Assembly: GCA_016647705.1 (NCBI GenBank)
Contig: CM028336.1
Coordinates: 62,001-126,000, forward strand
Direction: 5' to 3'
DNA: 64,000 nucleotides
From: Eucommia ulmoides
Lineage: Eukaryota > Streptophyta > Magnoliopsida > Garryales > Eucommiaceae
Part shown: positions 1-11,717 of the stretch, one piece after another
Layout of the letters: each line of letters begins with the position of its first letter
Numbering within the stretch: the first letter of the stretch is position 1
Program-made: the position numbers and the translations under genes
Notes under the pieces: generated by a model
Seen by the model: only the letters and a program-made list of their open reading frames with translations
Database searches by the model: none
What the model was told of the DNA's origin: nothing

Positions 1-1164
1 CTTGAACAAACTCTGAGGAGAACGAAAGTCAATGATGATGGAGGTACTGCGGTTTTGCTTGAATATCAAAAGAAGGTTGCGTGGAAGCAGCGGGAGGTTA
101 GACATCTAAAGGACATCTCCCTCTGGAATAGGACTTATGATTACGTAGTTTGCCTATGTGCAAGATCCCTATTTACTATATATGGTAGGATGGGCCATGT
201 TTTTGGGATCAATCACGTGGTAGCCTTGGGGATGAAAGACTCTAGAGTTCTGGATTCTGATTTTATTCATCGCGGCCATTCATTGTCCCTGTTGATGCGC
301 CCATCTGAAAATAGAACAAATAAAACAAACAACTTCTATTCTGGTCCTATTGGAAACTCAATCACAAAACTGAACCCTATTTCTGGTAGACAGAACACTG
401 TCAGTTTCTATTCGGGCCCCCTCCCAAAGTCTGCCACAGCAACAGCATCTGTCCCACTACCTAGGGCAACAAAATTTCTAGCAAGGTTGTGGCAGTCTCG
501 TGAAAAGTCAACATCAACATCAACCTTGCGAGGTACTACTGTTGGAGCTTCTACAGGACGCATGATAGGTAGAATAAGAGGTGCTGATCTTCTCGGTGGT
601 GAGAATGATCAGTCAATCTTGTGTTCCAAAAACAGGATACTGAATGCTGCTGCTCGACCAGGAAGTCTCGGCGCTTCTGCTTTGGCTCTGCACTATGCAA
701 ATGTGATTGCTGTGATTGAGAAGCTGGTAGCATCTCCTCACTTGATCGGGAATGATGAAAGAGAAGACCTATACAACATGTTGCCAGCAAGTGTGCGAGC
801 GGGTCTCAGGGCAAAGCTAAAGCCATTTCTGAAGAGCTTGGGTTCATCAGTGTATGATACAGGGCTTGCAGGGGAATGGAGTGAGGCAATGTCAGGAATA
901 TTAGAATGGTTGGCTCCACTTGCCCATAATATGATAAGGTGGCAGTCGGAGAGGAGTTTTGAGCACCAGAATTTAGTTTCCAGGACAAATGTGCTTCTTG
1001 TGCAGACCCTTTATTTTGCGAGTCACGAGAAAACAGAAGCAACAATCACAGAGCTTCTTGTAGGTCTAAACTATATCTGGAGATCTGGTAGAGAACTTAA
1101 CGCCAAAGCTTTCCTCGACTGTGCCAGTGCTAGAACCTTTGAGGCGAATTCATTGGAGTTTTAA
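1..1164 (+). CDS. PSK SIMULATOR (PSI)-like DUF668 protein, 3' part
   Basis: The reading frame is open from base 1 to the stop at 1164, giving 387 residues of a protein whose start lies outside the window. The last ~230 residues match the DUF668 region of the plant PSI family: LGASALALHYANVI, then NMLPASVRAGLRAKLK, then SGILEWLAPLAHNMIRWQSE. A low-complexity Ser/Thr/Gly linker precedes it. PSI proteins are known as plant growth regulators tied to phytosulfokine and brassinosteroid responses; the N-terminal DUF3475 would lie upstream. No intron interrupts the visible part. The family call rests on recognised motifs; which PSI paralogue this is cannot be told. Confidence 0.85.
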   Translation, partial: LEQTLRRTKVNDDGGTAVLLEYQKKVAWKQREVRHLKDISLWNRTYDYVVCLCARSLFTIYGRMGHVFGINHVVALGMKDSRVLDSDFIHRGHSLSLLMRPSENRTNKTNNFYSGPIGNSITKLNPISGRQNTVSFYSGPLPKSATATASVPLPRATKFLARLWQSREKSTSTSTLRGTTVGASTGRMIGRIRGADLLGGENDQSILCSKNRILNAAARPGSLGASALALHYANVIAVIEKLVASPHLIGNDEREDLYNMLPASVRAGLRAKLKPFLKSLGSSVYDTGLAGEWSEAMSGILEWLAPLAHNMIRWQSERSFEHQNLVSRTNVLLVQTLYFASHEKTEATITELLVGLNYIWRSGRELNAKAFLDCASARTFEANSLEF

Positions 1165-2431
1165 CAAGCAAGCATATTCCGATTTGGCCTGAACTTTTTA
1201 GAAAAGAAAAGAAAAGAGAGTTGTATTTAGTGGTGATCTTTCTGGATTCATTCATTCTTTGATATGAAGGACCAGAAATTCTTCCTTCTCCAAAAAAAGG
1301 ACCTTTTCTGATGCTGAGGTCTTTGTCAAAATTAGATACAGCTTGGTGTACAGCTAGCAAACCAGTTAGTAGCAGCGCCATTTTCCTAGGAGCAGCCAAA
1401 TCACACACAACGGTAGCACTGCATTTTCATTTGCATTTATTCGATTATATAAAATAAGGTTTAACTACTGTTCATTTGTTTATGTGATTTCACATAAAAA
1501 TCCTTACTATCTTTGAATATTACCAATATAATTGTTACCTTACTATCTTTGAATATTACCAATATAATTGTTACCTTAATTATTGGTTTATACTTTACTA
1601 TCACTTCTATCACTATTCATTTGTACTTGTATATAATAAAAATTAAAACTTACTTTTTCAAACTTTTTTTTCAAAAATATATAAAATATAGCATAAATAT
1701 CTTATATAAAATCATCAATTTGTTTACTATTAATTTGTGCTCAATTTTTTTTTAAAATATTAAAAATTAAAGATTCATATTTTTTATTATTTTTCATGAG
1801 ACAGACATTTAATGAATATCTTATAAATATTTTACAGACGCAATTTTTTTTTTCAATTTTATTACAAATTGAAACTAAGTGATTCAAAAAAATATATATA
1901 TCTTTTTTTTTTTTTTTTGTATAATTCAATTTTTTTTTTCATAAAAACTACTATTTAATAGAAACCTAATAAGTGTAATTAAGAAGAATTTTTAAAATAA
2001 ACATTTTGTGGACATTTTTTCATTCATTTGAGTAAGAGATTTGATAAATTCATCTAGTTTATAAATGATGGGATATCAAAATTTTGAATTTTGAAATCCC
2101 TTCATTTATAAATTACTTGTTTGCATAACTTTTTTTAGACAAAGAATTTGACCGAGTAATTTTTTAATTTCTTAGACAAGTATTTGTTTGCAAAATTTTA
2201 AAATCTATTAAATTTTAATAATAAAAATATATCTCATAATATAATTTTTATTTAGTAACTTAATAATATAATTTTAATAATATAGCTTTAGTATTTTATA
2301 CCTATTTTACGAATATAATTTATCTTATATAATATATGGAGAGAAGTGAAATATAATTTTATTATATAATATATGATTTTTATATCTATTTTATAAATAG
2401 AATTTTTATACCTATTTTATAAATATAATCT
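1165..2431. other. 3' UTR and AT-rich intergenic DNA
   Basis: The first ~200 bases are probably the 3' UTR of the PSI-like gene. From ~1440 the DNA is very AT-rich with long T runs (1748, 1845, 1905, 1930). A ~36-bp unit is repeated in tandem at about 1502-1574. At 2058-2112 an imperfect inverted repeat with TTTATAAATGAWGGGAT arms could form a hairpin. No gene is visible apart from the short exon remnant listed at 1381. Confidence 0.6.
1381..1436 (-). pseudogene. Detached fragment of the RIN13-like last exon
   Basis: On the minus strand this ~55-bp stretch reads as a fragment of the CYCYVCDLVAPC exon (visible as RCVCDLAAPRK). It aligns at roughly 80% with the same stretch of the last exon in the array copies at 7.3, 8.4, 17.99, 20.2 and 24.5 kb, including the bases that precede the exon in the intron. 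It is probably the separated last exon of array copy 1, whose middle exon lies at 6102-6188. The call rests on a short alignment made by eye. Confidence 0.5.
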
Positions 2432-3152
2432 GTTGGTGTCAAAAAATAGTTCTACCAGCGGTATGATCTGCTCAACTTACACGTGGAGAGTTAGTAATGA
2501 CCTGGAGATCGCCTTTGATGGAGTTGGATTCCTCAAGCCTTCTGAACCTTGATCCTGCACTTATCTGAGCTGGAGAGGCGTTGTCTGGCCTGACCTTCAG
2601 GTTGGTACCTGCACATAGGACCTGCTGGGGTATGCCTGGCATGTCCCCTTCGACGTGAGAGTTAGAGCTCGGGGGGAAGAAATTGAGGTCGTTTGGATAA
2701 AATAAAGTTATTACCTCTTGTTCGCAACCTCCTGAAATGCTTGTCAATGCCTTCCTTTTATAGGCGAGAATGTGATTAGCATCCCGGAAATTGAGGCCTT
2801 AAGCTTTGTTATCCACCCTGATTCGACGCATGGAGAGCGTGCGAAGGATTAGAGCTATGGACCTGGGCCTTTAACAATTGGTAGAGAAGCCCTTGGGCCA
2901 GGCCATTAAGATTAACGGACTGACCCGGGCACCGGGACAGACGTAGGCGTGGTCATGCTGACCTGAACCTCATCGGTAATATTTTCTATTAATGCTGGAG
3001 ATTTTCTCTTGGCAACCGTTTAGTCCCCTATGATTACCGACTTGTGGAGACACCAAGCTATTGTCAACTGGGCTCATCAGACCGTTTGGCGATGTGGCGC
3101 TTTTAATCTATATGGCAGACACATGGTGGCTGGCTGATTTTCACCTATATCA
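2432..3152 (-). repeat. 3' LTR of a Tat-like Ty3/gypsy element (minus strand)
   Basis: Read on the minus strand this block starts TGATATAGGTG and ends GACACCAACA, fitting TG...CA LTR ends. A purine-rich tract (CTTGGGGAGCAAT, plus 3153-3165) lies just outside the start, as expected for the polypurine tract of a 3' LTR. A minus-strand TATA box (CTATAAAAGG, near 2755-2764) fits the LTR promoter. The other LTR is not in the window, so no TSD can be confirmed. The boundaries are my inference. Confidence 0.55.
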
Positions 3153-3443
3153 ATTGCTCCCCAAGTCTTAGCGTGGAAATGGAACATGAGGTGCTGAGGG
3201 TTCTGATATGTGATTGTTGAAGAACGAAATTTCGGGCTCGGGATGAAACTGCTCAACACGGATAACGAGCCTGGCACAAAAAAAGAGCCCGACAAGAAAA
3301 ATGAGCCTGGTTGGTCTTTGCTTGGCTTCCGAGAAACGCTTGATTGCAAACTGGCCGGATGCGTGACACGTGGCCTGACAACGCGCGAATCGAAATTCTG
3401 TCCGTCGTCTAATTAATACGACGGTTCGAATTTCTGGCCCGCT

Positions 3444-3451
3444 TATAAATA
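3444..3451 (+). promoter_or_regulatory. TATA box of the antisense retroelement ORF
   Basis: TATAAATA lies ~95 bp before the ATG at 3546 and points toward the gag-like ORF, opposite to the LTR promoter at ~2760. Antisense ORFs with their own promoter are known in some Tat-lineage elements; that this TATA is active is inference. Confidence 0.45.
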
Positions 3452-3545
3452 GACACTTCATTTCTCATTTCTTCTTCGCACCAGAGTATTCGTGAAAGCT
3501 CCACTCGACCTCAGAGCACGATACTCTCTTTTTCTTCCTCAGATC

Positions 3546-5765
3546 ATGTCTTCGTCTTTTTCGTCGGGGTACAACCTGTCTGACTCTGAAATGACCAGAG
3601 CAAAATCCCCCATTTAATAGATCGAGCTCAACTCGTCTGCCATAGAGGTCGATGCCCCAGAGGTCGAATGGACGACCTCGTCGTCTGAAAGGGCCCGCAG
3701 GTCGGTCAGAGCAGGGACCTCCTAGTCTTCTGGCGGGGTCAGCGATCCTCAACATCGGAGGTCCAAAAGCGAGGCGGGCTCTTCTGGGCCCCCCGGAATT
3801 GTGCTCGGTGTGGGTCCTACCGATAAGCTTGATGTTAAGGGCCAATTCATCCTAGAGGCTGCAACATTTCCATCCTCGTCGAGTCGAGCTTCAGGGGTTG
3901 GTCCGGTTTCTGACTAGCTCATCTGCGAGGTTCCTCTCGACGCTCTGGTCTGGCGGGTGGAACCCGAGCTGACGAAGGAGGATGCGAAAACATTTCGCTC
4001 TAAGTACACCTTTCCTGGCTCGGTGGACCTGAAGGTTCTCGGGGAGGACGACCTTGCCCATGCTCATCTGAAGGGGTATATCGCGGTATACGAGGAGCAA
4101 CTATTGGCCGACCTGCGATTCATCATTCATCCCTGAGTGTGGGCTATTTGTTGGGACCTCAAGTTGTGTCCGTCATAACTCACTTCCAACAGCATGAGGA
4201 TGGTAGTGGCGACCCACATCATCTTCATGGCCGAGAACATTACGCCATCATTGGAGTTATTCCGAGCTCTCTTCCTTGCAAAGTCAATGCTCGGTGGGAA
4301 GGGCTGGTGCTACATAACAGACCAACATAAATTCTTTCGCAGCTATGACGACTCCATCAGGGGCTGGAAGCCCAACTTTTTCTTCCTCGAAGGAAAATGA
4401 TGGGAGTTCAGCTTGGCTGCAGATATGGATCACCCAATCCAGAGGCATTGAGGGATCGTGGGTAAGTGTCACCCCAGTGTGAGTTTATTTTTCCTTCTCA
4501 GTATATTGTACTAACTTGGCTATTTTTTGCGTTCTCAGCCCAGAAGAAGAATAAGCCGAGCCCGGAGATTGTCGCGTAGAGAGACTAGGTGGTGAAGACT
4601 AAGTTCAACCACATCAAGTCACTGATCACGTCGTGTTTGTATGATGTCTACTTTTGGAGCGACCCGTCTCTCCCTGCGCCAGTTTTAAAGAAGAACTCGA
4701 AGAATAGTAAGTCCCCTCACCCCAGCTCGGTTATTGTTTTAAACTTTGGAATTTGTTGTAAATCCTGTCTCGATCAACTTTGTCTATCATACAGTCATGG
4801 ACATTGAGGCAATGTAGAGGCTAGCTATAGAGCAGTTCGAGCAAAAAGTGGCCGGGCAGGGCTCACAACAGGCTGGCTCGCAACAGGGCTCACAGCCTGG
4901 CGAGGAAAGCTAGGGGGCGAAACACATCTCAGCCCAGTCAACCCCCCAGGCGACCTCTGCGAGGTCAACGTCCACACCTATAGAGGAGGAGAGCCCAACC
5001 CCTGTTGAGAGGAGTGATAAAAGGAAAAAAAAAAAAAAAGTACGGTCGAGGTGGTGGCCGATCCCCAGAAGAATAGTAGGAGAGAAGGCTAGCCAAGGCA
5101 GGCCAGGACATTCATTGTTGATACCGGCTTCCAGCTCGACCGTTGCATCCTGGATCAGACCGACATCCTCTCGAGCTTTATTCATAAGATTACCCCCTGA
5201 AGACTAGAGCCGGATTGCTGCCAAGTCGGACGTAAAGCTCGCCACCGAGTTTTACAAGGACGCCTTGTCGGTTAGTTTTATGTCTCAGTGATATTTCTAG
5301 ACTTTGAAAATATTTTCATTTTTTTCATCCTTACTGACCCATTCTTTATGCAGAACCTCTACAAGGTCGTAAAAATGGGGTTGCGCCTCCACCGGGCCAA
5401 CGAAAAGGTCGTCGCCTGGGAGGAGAAGAAGACCGAGCTGATTTTGAGCCGCAACGCCACCCTTGAGAGGACGTGCGAGTTGGATAAGACAGTAGAGAAG
5501 CACCAAGCTAAGGTCGACCAGCTGAGGAAGGACAATAAGGATTTGGCAAATGACAAAGAATCCCTTATCAAACTGGCCGAAGAGTTCAAGGGCAGGGATA
5601 ACACGTTGATCGAATAGCTTGAGAAGTGTGTTGCCGACAAGGCAGCGGCAGTGGAAATGGCCAAGAAGGGAGTTGTAGAGGCTTGGAAGAAGAACTAGGA
5701 CTACAAAAACTTTGAGACCCAGATTGCCCAAGCCAGGACTACAGAAACCTCGAGACCCGGATTGC
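3546..5765 (+). pseudogene. Decayed 'putative gypsy-type transposon' (Transposase_28-like) ORF
   Basis: It starts with a Ser-rich MSSSFSSGYNLSDSEM peptide at 3546, but an in-frame stop follows after 24 codons. At ~4250-4400 a conserved-looking block (FRALFLAKSM, KGWCYITDQ, GWKPNFFFLEG) resembles the plant Transposase_28/gypsy-type domain (Pfam PF04195). From ~5354 comes a charged, heptad-like coiled-coil segment (HRANEKVVAWEEKKTELIL onward). Plausible GT...AG introns lie near 4460-4540, 4709-4794 and 5272-5353. Several frameshifts and stops make it a pseudogene. Position and antisense orientation beside a minus-strand 3' LTR suggest the extra antisense ORF of a Tat-type element. Confidence 0.6.
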
Positions 5766-6049
5766 CCCTCAATTATGTTACTTTTGATGTAATTTTTGAC
5801 AGAATAATTATTTAAAAATGTGTTGATACGTAGAGCGTTTAAATAAAACGCGCAAATTTAGAAATACTACTTAGAAACGTGTCAATAGTTAAAGGGTTTA
5901 AAAAGTATTTTTCCCTTATTTTAATGGACAGTGAGTTTTACTTGTAAGCAAAATTTTATTTTATTTTACTAAAAAGTGCAATATTAAAGTTTTACAGTAA
6001 TTTTTTTTATTAATGACGGGCACGAATTTGTCCGTGCTCTCTTCCTAGT
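5766..6049. other. AT-rich junction between gypsy remnant and RIN13-like array
   Basis: A short AT-rich stretch with no coding signal. Homology to the downstream array begins abruptly at ~6050 with the ATCAATAATAAGAG word that recurs in every copy, so a breakpoint lies here. Confidence 0.5.
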
Positions 6050-6101
6050 TATCAATAATAAGAGGAGAAGAAAAAAGGGATTTTGAAGATAGATTGATTA
6101 C

Positions 6102-6880
6102 CAGTTGGTAGTAATTCTCATGGGGTGGTTTTTCAAAGGGATATTTTGCACAAACATGTCTTGAATGCGGATAATCTCGGCATGTCACCTACCTTCAATA
6201 TTGCATTGCATTACATACAAAATTGAATGAGCAAAAAAGGACAAAAAAATAAAATAAAGATACTTGGCCTATCTCGGCAATGATAGAGAGTTCAATATCA
6301 ATAGATACAGAGAGCTTAGCGAGATCATTAGCATCCGACAAAATCAAATCGAGGATGAAACAGTCTTCTCTCTTTTCAAACTCCTTCGTGTCGAATTTTT
6401 TCTTCAAACAAAAAATTGATCGAAATAGGGTTCCCTCCTTCATGGATTTATCATCCATGTTTATTAGGTCTAAATCTATAACAATCCTTTGTTCTTTATT
6501 AGACACTACCGGAATTCCAATTACATTCTCCATGCTCTTCTTCTTTTTACCCATTTGCATGAACTCGAACCACCTCCTGCCTGTAAACATTGTCGTAGTC
6601 CGTACTGTAGATTGAAGGAAGAATAGACTAAATCTATAACAATATCTTGTTTCTTATTAGACACTACCGAAATTTTAACTTAATTTTTTCTTGTTCTACT
6701 TCTTTTTCTCTCCAATTTGCATGAACTCGGACCACCTCCTTCCTGTAGACATTGTCGTAGTCCGTAATGTAGATAAAAAGAAGAATAGAAAGTCAGATTT
6801 CGAATTTTGAGATGACGCTTCAGATCTTGAGACAATACCCACACAGACAATACGCAACTAAAGTGTATAATTAAGAGCCC
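6102..6880 (-). pseudogene. RIN13-like array copy 1 (middle exon and exon A)
   Basis: On the minus strand exon A (right end not fixed, left end 6264) encodes SNKEQRIVIDLDLINMDD, then EDCFILDLILSDANDLAKL, then ELSIIAEIGQ. The middle exon (6102-6188, AG/GT borders intact) encodes 29 residues with CRDYPHSRHVCAKYPFE and keeps an open frame. Joined, they give the GQ-V.CRDYPH.RH motif I associate with RIN13-type proteins. The last exon is missing here; a fragment sits at 1381-1436. Exon A also carries a ~158-bp internal duplication (about 6475-6630 versus 6629-6790). RIN13 is known as a positive regulator of RPM1 resistance signalling; any function here is unsupported. Confidence 0.55.
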
Positions 6881-7190
6881 AATTCCAACATGACTTCTAA
6901 CCCACCTTTTTTTTTTTCGTTTATTACTTTTTAAGCAAAAACCCAAAGCTGATTCATTCTTTTGTATATTGCAACTAGGGCTGGAAATGAAGCGAGTCGA
7001 GCAGAGTATTAAGTGCAATTATTTTTCATTCACCACACACACACACACATTGACATTATACTAAAGTATGAAATTAAATGATCTCAAACTTTTCATTTGA
7101 ATTCTCAGCAATTTAGCATACATAGTAAACAACATATATATGTACAAGAATCAAGCATCCAAAAGATATACTAGTCTTTAGAAATCGGTC

Positions 7191-7935
7191 CTAATTATGA
7201 GAGAGTTGTCTTATCCTCGTCCTCTGGAGTGTTCATGCTTTATTTTCAATAGCATGACAATGTCCCGAAGTCTAACTTTTGCAAGGAGCAACCAAATCAC
7301 GAACATAACAGTAGTGCCGCTTTTTCAGTTGTATTATCAATAATAAGATGAGTAGAAAAAAAGGATTTTGAAGATAGATTGATTAGTAGCTGGCAATAGT
7401 TCTCCTAGGGTGTTGTTTCAAAGAGATATTTGGCATCAACATGTCTTGAATGAGAATAATCACGGCATACCACTTAACGTCAATATCGCATTACATTGCA
7501 CACAAAATTGAATGAGCAAAAAAAAAAAAAAAAAAAGAAAAAAGATACCTGGACTTTCTTGGCAATGATAGAGAGTTCAACGTCAGTAGATACAGAGAGT
7601 TTAGCGAGATCATCAACATCAACGACAAGATCAAAACTAGGATGAAATAGTCTTCTCTTTCTTTAAACTCCTTCATGTCGGATTGTTTCTTCAAACAAGA
7701 GATTGATCGAAGTGGGGTTCCCTCTTGCGCAACTTCATCATTCATGTTCATTAGATTTAAATCTATAACAATCTCTTGTTCTTTATTAGACACTGCCATA
7801 ATTCCAATTACATTCTCCTTATTCTTCTTCTATGCTCCCATTAGCACAAAATTGGACCACCTTTTGTCTGTAGATATTGTTGTAGTTTGTACTATAAATA
7901 GAAGGAAAAATGGAAAGTCAGATTTCGAATTTTGA
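7191..7935 (-). pseudogene. RIN13-like array copy 2
   Basis: All three exons are present in minus-strand order: exon A (~7556-7900, SNKEQEIVIDLNLMNMNDE), middle exon (~7387-7475) and last exon (7191 to ~7325; stop TAG at 7193-7191). The last exon still reads HYCYVRDLVAPCKS and then hits a stop where other copies code Trp. The middle exon's donor has lost its GT (CTAATC instead of GTAATC), so splicing as in copy 1 would fail. An unusual run of A in the intron (~7519-7545) is shared with copy 3. Confidence 0.55.
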
Positions 7936-8448
7936 GATGGCGCTTTAAATCTTGAAACAATACCCACACAGGCAATAAGCAATTAAAGCCAATAAGTAAA
8001 AACCCAATTCAAACATAACTTTTTGACCACCATTTTTTCGTTTTCATTTTTGAAGCAAAAGCTCAAAGTTGATTCATTCTTTTGTATCATGAAACTAAGG
8101 TTGTAAACGAAACGAGTCGAGTCGAATATTAAATGTTCAATTATTTTTCACACACACACTGACATTATACTAAAGCTTGAAATAAAATAGTCTTGGGCTT
8201 TGCAATTGAATTCTCGGCAATTTAGCATACATAGTAGGTAGCAAATATATGTGCAAGAATAAAGCATCCAAAAGATGTATTAGTCATAAGAAGTTGATCC
8301 TAATTATGAGAGAGTTGTCTCATCCTCGTTCTCTGGAGCGTCCATGCTTCATTTTCAATAGCATGGCAATGTCTTGAAGTCCAGTTTTTTTAAGGAACTG
8401 CCAAATCATAAAAAATAGTAGCACTGCATTTTCATTTGTATTATCATT

Positions 8449-10189
8449 TGAACGCGCCCCGATTTTTCAGAGAAAATCAAAAAAATAGAATATATGCTTG
8501 GCGCTGGTAAAATAAGAAGGTTCTTTAAAAACGTCGATTTTCTCATTAAAATATACTTAAGCTTGTTTTAGAAAAAGGAGTCGCCACCTAGCATTGGGTT
8601 TAAATGATGTGCTAGGTCACCATATTTTTCTTTTTTGAAAACAATTTAAAAAATGGCTTAAGTAAAAATTTGACTCCTAAAATAACATGGTCTGACCAGA
8701 GATTCGTTTAAAGAGTTCGGGGGTCAGTTACGCTCGGGGAAGGTGTCAAGCACCTCAAGACGCCCGTCCAAAGACGGTACCTTATCCGATTAAGTCCAAT
8801 TAAAATTTAAATCCGAATGTTTTATTTTATTTTGAAATCCTCCTCATATACACACATACGCATACACACACATTGAGGGAAGTGATCTCCCTTCTAAACC
8901 TAGACCGTTCTGATGGAAGGCTGGGAATTTTCTACCTCATCTTGTTAGCACATTATATTCAATACGAGTTAAAGAAACACACGCTCACACACGCACGCAC
9001 ACATCGAGGGGAGTAATTTCCTTCTAAATTTAAACCGTTCAAATTGAAGGTTGGAAATTTTTCACCTTATCTTGTCAGCACATTATATTTAATACGAGTT
9101 CAAAAAAACACACGCCCACACACGCATGCACACATCGAGGGGAGTAATTCCCTTCTAAATTTAAACCGTTCAAATTGAAGGTTGAGAATTTTCTACCTTA
9201 TCCTGTTAGCACATTATATTTAATACAAATTAAATAAAACACACGCACACCTGCACACACGCATCGAGTGGAGTAATTCCCTTCTAAATTTAAACCGTTC
9301 AAATGGAAGGTTGAGAATTTTCCACCTCGTTTTATTTACTCAAAAAAAATTAAAAAAATAAAAAGAAAATAAAAAGAAATAAATAAATAATAAAGGAAGA
9401 AGAAAAAAAAATCTAATTTACAAAAAAAAAAAAATTAGTATAATAACAACTTATTTAAAAATAAGAGTAGGATTTACAACAGATGAAAATTTACCACCTT
9501 CTTGGAGATTTTTTCTTCTTCAAAATTACAATAAAATGAAAATAATATTATTTTCTTCAAAATTTCTCTCCAGATTTCACTTCTCTCTTCCCAAAAAAAT
9601 TCCTCTCAAAAAATAAATTCCTCTGGCCAAAAAAATTCTCTCCCCCTATGTTGTGAGCCTTCATTCTTATTTATAGGAATGAAGGCCCTGAAACTCGCCG
9701 AAAAAACGCACGAAAAAAGTAGGAAATGGGAAAAAAGGGGTGGGTGCACCGAAATTCGGTGCACCCACCAGCTTTTGTGTGCACCGAATTCGGTGCACCC
9801 AAAAACAGTGGGCAGAGAGAGACTCTCTGCCCACGCTGGCCGCATATGCGGCCAACAGCACTGGTCGCACATGCGACCTTAATGCAACCCCCCCACCCCC
9901 GTTCGGTCCAGGCATCTCTCGTCCTCGTCTGTTTCTTGTCCATTTTGTTCCGAATTAACGCGTTTTTATTCCACTTCGAAAAATCTACAAAACCAAAAAA
10001 AATAAAATAAAAATAAATAAATCAATTACTAATATTTAATTTACTTAAGAGATTAATAAAACTTAATTTAGCAGTATTAAACCGCACAAATACGGTACAA
10101 TCAAAACAAAATAAATAGAAAAATAAAATAAAGGTAACTATAAAATAAAGTATAATTTTTTGCGAGGCGGTCAAAATGCCATGTCTACA
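8449..10189 (-). repeat. Left LTR (3' LTR) of the Ogre-like element
   Basis: 1741 bp, nearly identical by eye to 14933-16689, with TG...CA ends. Inside it are four ~130-bp tandem units (about 8850-9330) built on CACACGCACAC and GAGGGGAGTAATTCCC words, and a GC-rich cluster of five palindromes (9741-9878) in otherwise AT-rich sequence. Confidence 0.9.
9741..9878. repeat. Cluster of five adjacent palindromes in the LTR
   Basis: Dyads at 9741-9767 (TGGGTGCACCGAA arms), 9779-9798 (GTGCACCGAATTCGGTGCAC), 9808-9834 (GTGGGCAGAGAG arms), 9838-9853 (GGCCGCATATGCGGCC) and 9863-9878 (GGTCGCACATGCGACC). Nearly every base in 138 bp can pair in local hairpins. The same set, altered, is at 16225-16379 in the other LTR. 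Confidence 0.85.
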
Positions 10190-10202
10190 GCTGCCCCTCT
10201 TT
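10190..10202 (-). other. Polypurine tract of the Ogre-like element
   Basis: The minus strand reads AAAGAGGGGCAGC directly before the LTR start TGTAGACA. This is the expected site and composition for plus-strand DNA priming, and it fixes the element's orientation. Confidence 0.8.
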
Positions 10203-10319
10203 GTCATGCAAGTTCCACTTGCTTGGCAAAGATAAAAGACCACGTCATTTTGATCGTCCCATTTTTTTATTTTTTTTATTTTTTTAGTGTATTTTTCAAT
10301 AGTAGAACAAATAAAGTAA

Positions 10320-11717
10320 AATGACTCATGACGATACTCATGACAAACAAGTGTACGTTTAGAGTAATAAAAGAAGATTCACGACGAACAAGTGTCCGTT
10401 TAGAGAAATAAAAGAATGATTCATGACGATGTTCATGACAAACAAATGTCCGTTTAGAAGATCATTTAGAGTGATAAAAATTAACTCGTGATGATACTCA
10501 TGACGAATCAGTGTCTGTTAAGGTGATCGTTTAGAGTAATAAAATGATTCATAACGGTACTCATGGCGAACACGTGTCCATTTAGAGGATCGTTTAGAGT
10601 AAAAAAAAATGACTCCTGACGATACTCATGGCGAACAAGTGTCTGTTTAGAGGATCGTTTAGAGTAATAAAAAAAAATTAACTCGTGATGATACTCATGA
10701 CGAACAAGTGTCTGTTTAGAGGATCGTTTAGAGTAATAAAATAATTCATGACGGTATTCATGACGAACATGTGTCCGTTTAGAGGATTATTTTAGAGTAA
10801 TAAAATAATTCATGACGGTACTCATGATGAACATGTGTCCGTTTAGAGGATCGTTTAGAGTAATAAAAAAATGACTCCTGACGATACTCATGGCGAACAA
10901 GTGTCTGTTTAGAGGATCGTTTAGAATAATAAAATAATTCATGGCGGTACTCATGACGAACATGTGTCTGTTTAGAGGATCGTTTAGAGTGATAAAAAAA
11001 GAGACTCATGACGATACTCATGACGAACAAGTGTCTGTTTAGAGGATCGTTTAGAGTAATAAAAAAATGACTCATGACGATACTCATGGCGAACAAGTGT
11101 CTGTTTAGAGGATCGTTTAGAGTAATAAAATAATTCATGACGGTACTCATGACGAACATGTGTCTGTTTAGAGGATCGTTTAGAGTGATAAAAAAAGAGA
11201 CTCATGACGATACTCATGACGAACAAGTGTCTGTTTAGAGGATCATTTAGAGTAAAAAAAAATGACTCATAACGATACTCATGACGAACAAGTGTCTGTT
11301 TAAAGGATCGTTTAGAGTAATAAAATAATTCATGACGGTACTCATAACGAACATGTGTCCGTTTAGAGGATTGTTTAGAGTAATAAAAAAAATGACTCAT
11401 GACGATGTTCATGATAAACAAATGTCCGTTTAGAGGATCGTTTAGAGTGATAAAAAAATTTAACTCGTGATGATACTCATGACGAACAAGCGTCTGTTAA
11501 GATAATCGTTTAGAGTAATAAAATAATTTATGACGGTACTCATGACGAACATGTGTCCGTTTAGAGGATCGTTTAGAGTAATAAAATGATTCATGACGAT
11601 ACTCATGATGAACATGTGTCTATTTAGAGGATCGTTTAGAGTAATAAAAAAATGACTCATGATGATACTCATGACGAACACGTGTCCGTTTAGAGGATCG
11701 CTTAGATAATAAAAATT
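10320..11717 (-). repeat. ~66-bp tandem array inside the Ogre-like element
   Basis: About 22 imperfect copies of a 64-70-bp unit, recognised by ACTCATGACGAACAAGTGT and GTTTAGAGGATCGTTTAGAG. It lies next to the 3' LTR, in the 3' untranslated position. Tandem arrays in this place are known for Tat/Ogre-lineage elements and have been proposed as seeds of satellite DNA. Open frames across it only repeat the unit and are not genes. Confidence 0.9.

Noticed and set aside
3104-3108. TAATC at 3104 as the partner TSD of the LTR starting at 2432
   Set aside because: The polypurine-like tract places the LTR end at 3152, so this 5-bp match is inside the LTR and likely chance.
10320-11717. CRISPR-like regular repeats
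   Set aside because: The copies are contiguous tandem units without unique spacers, in a plant retrotransposon.
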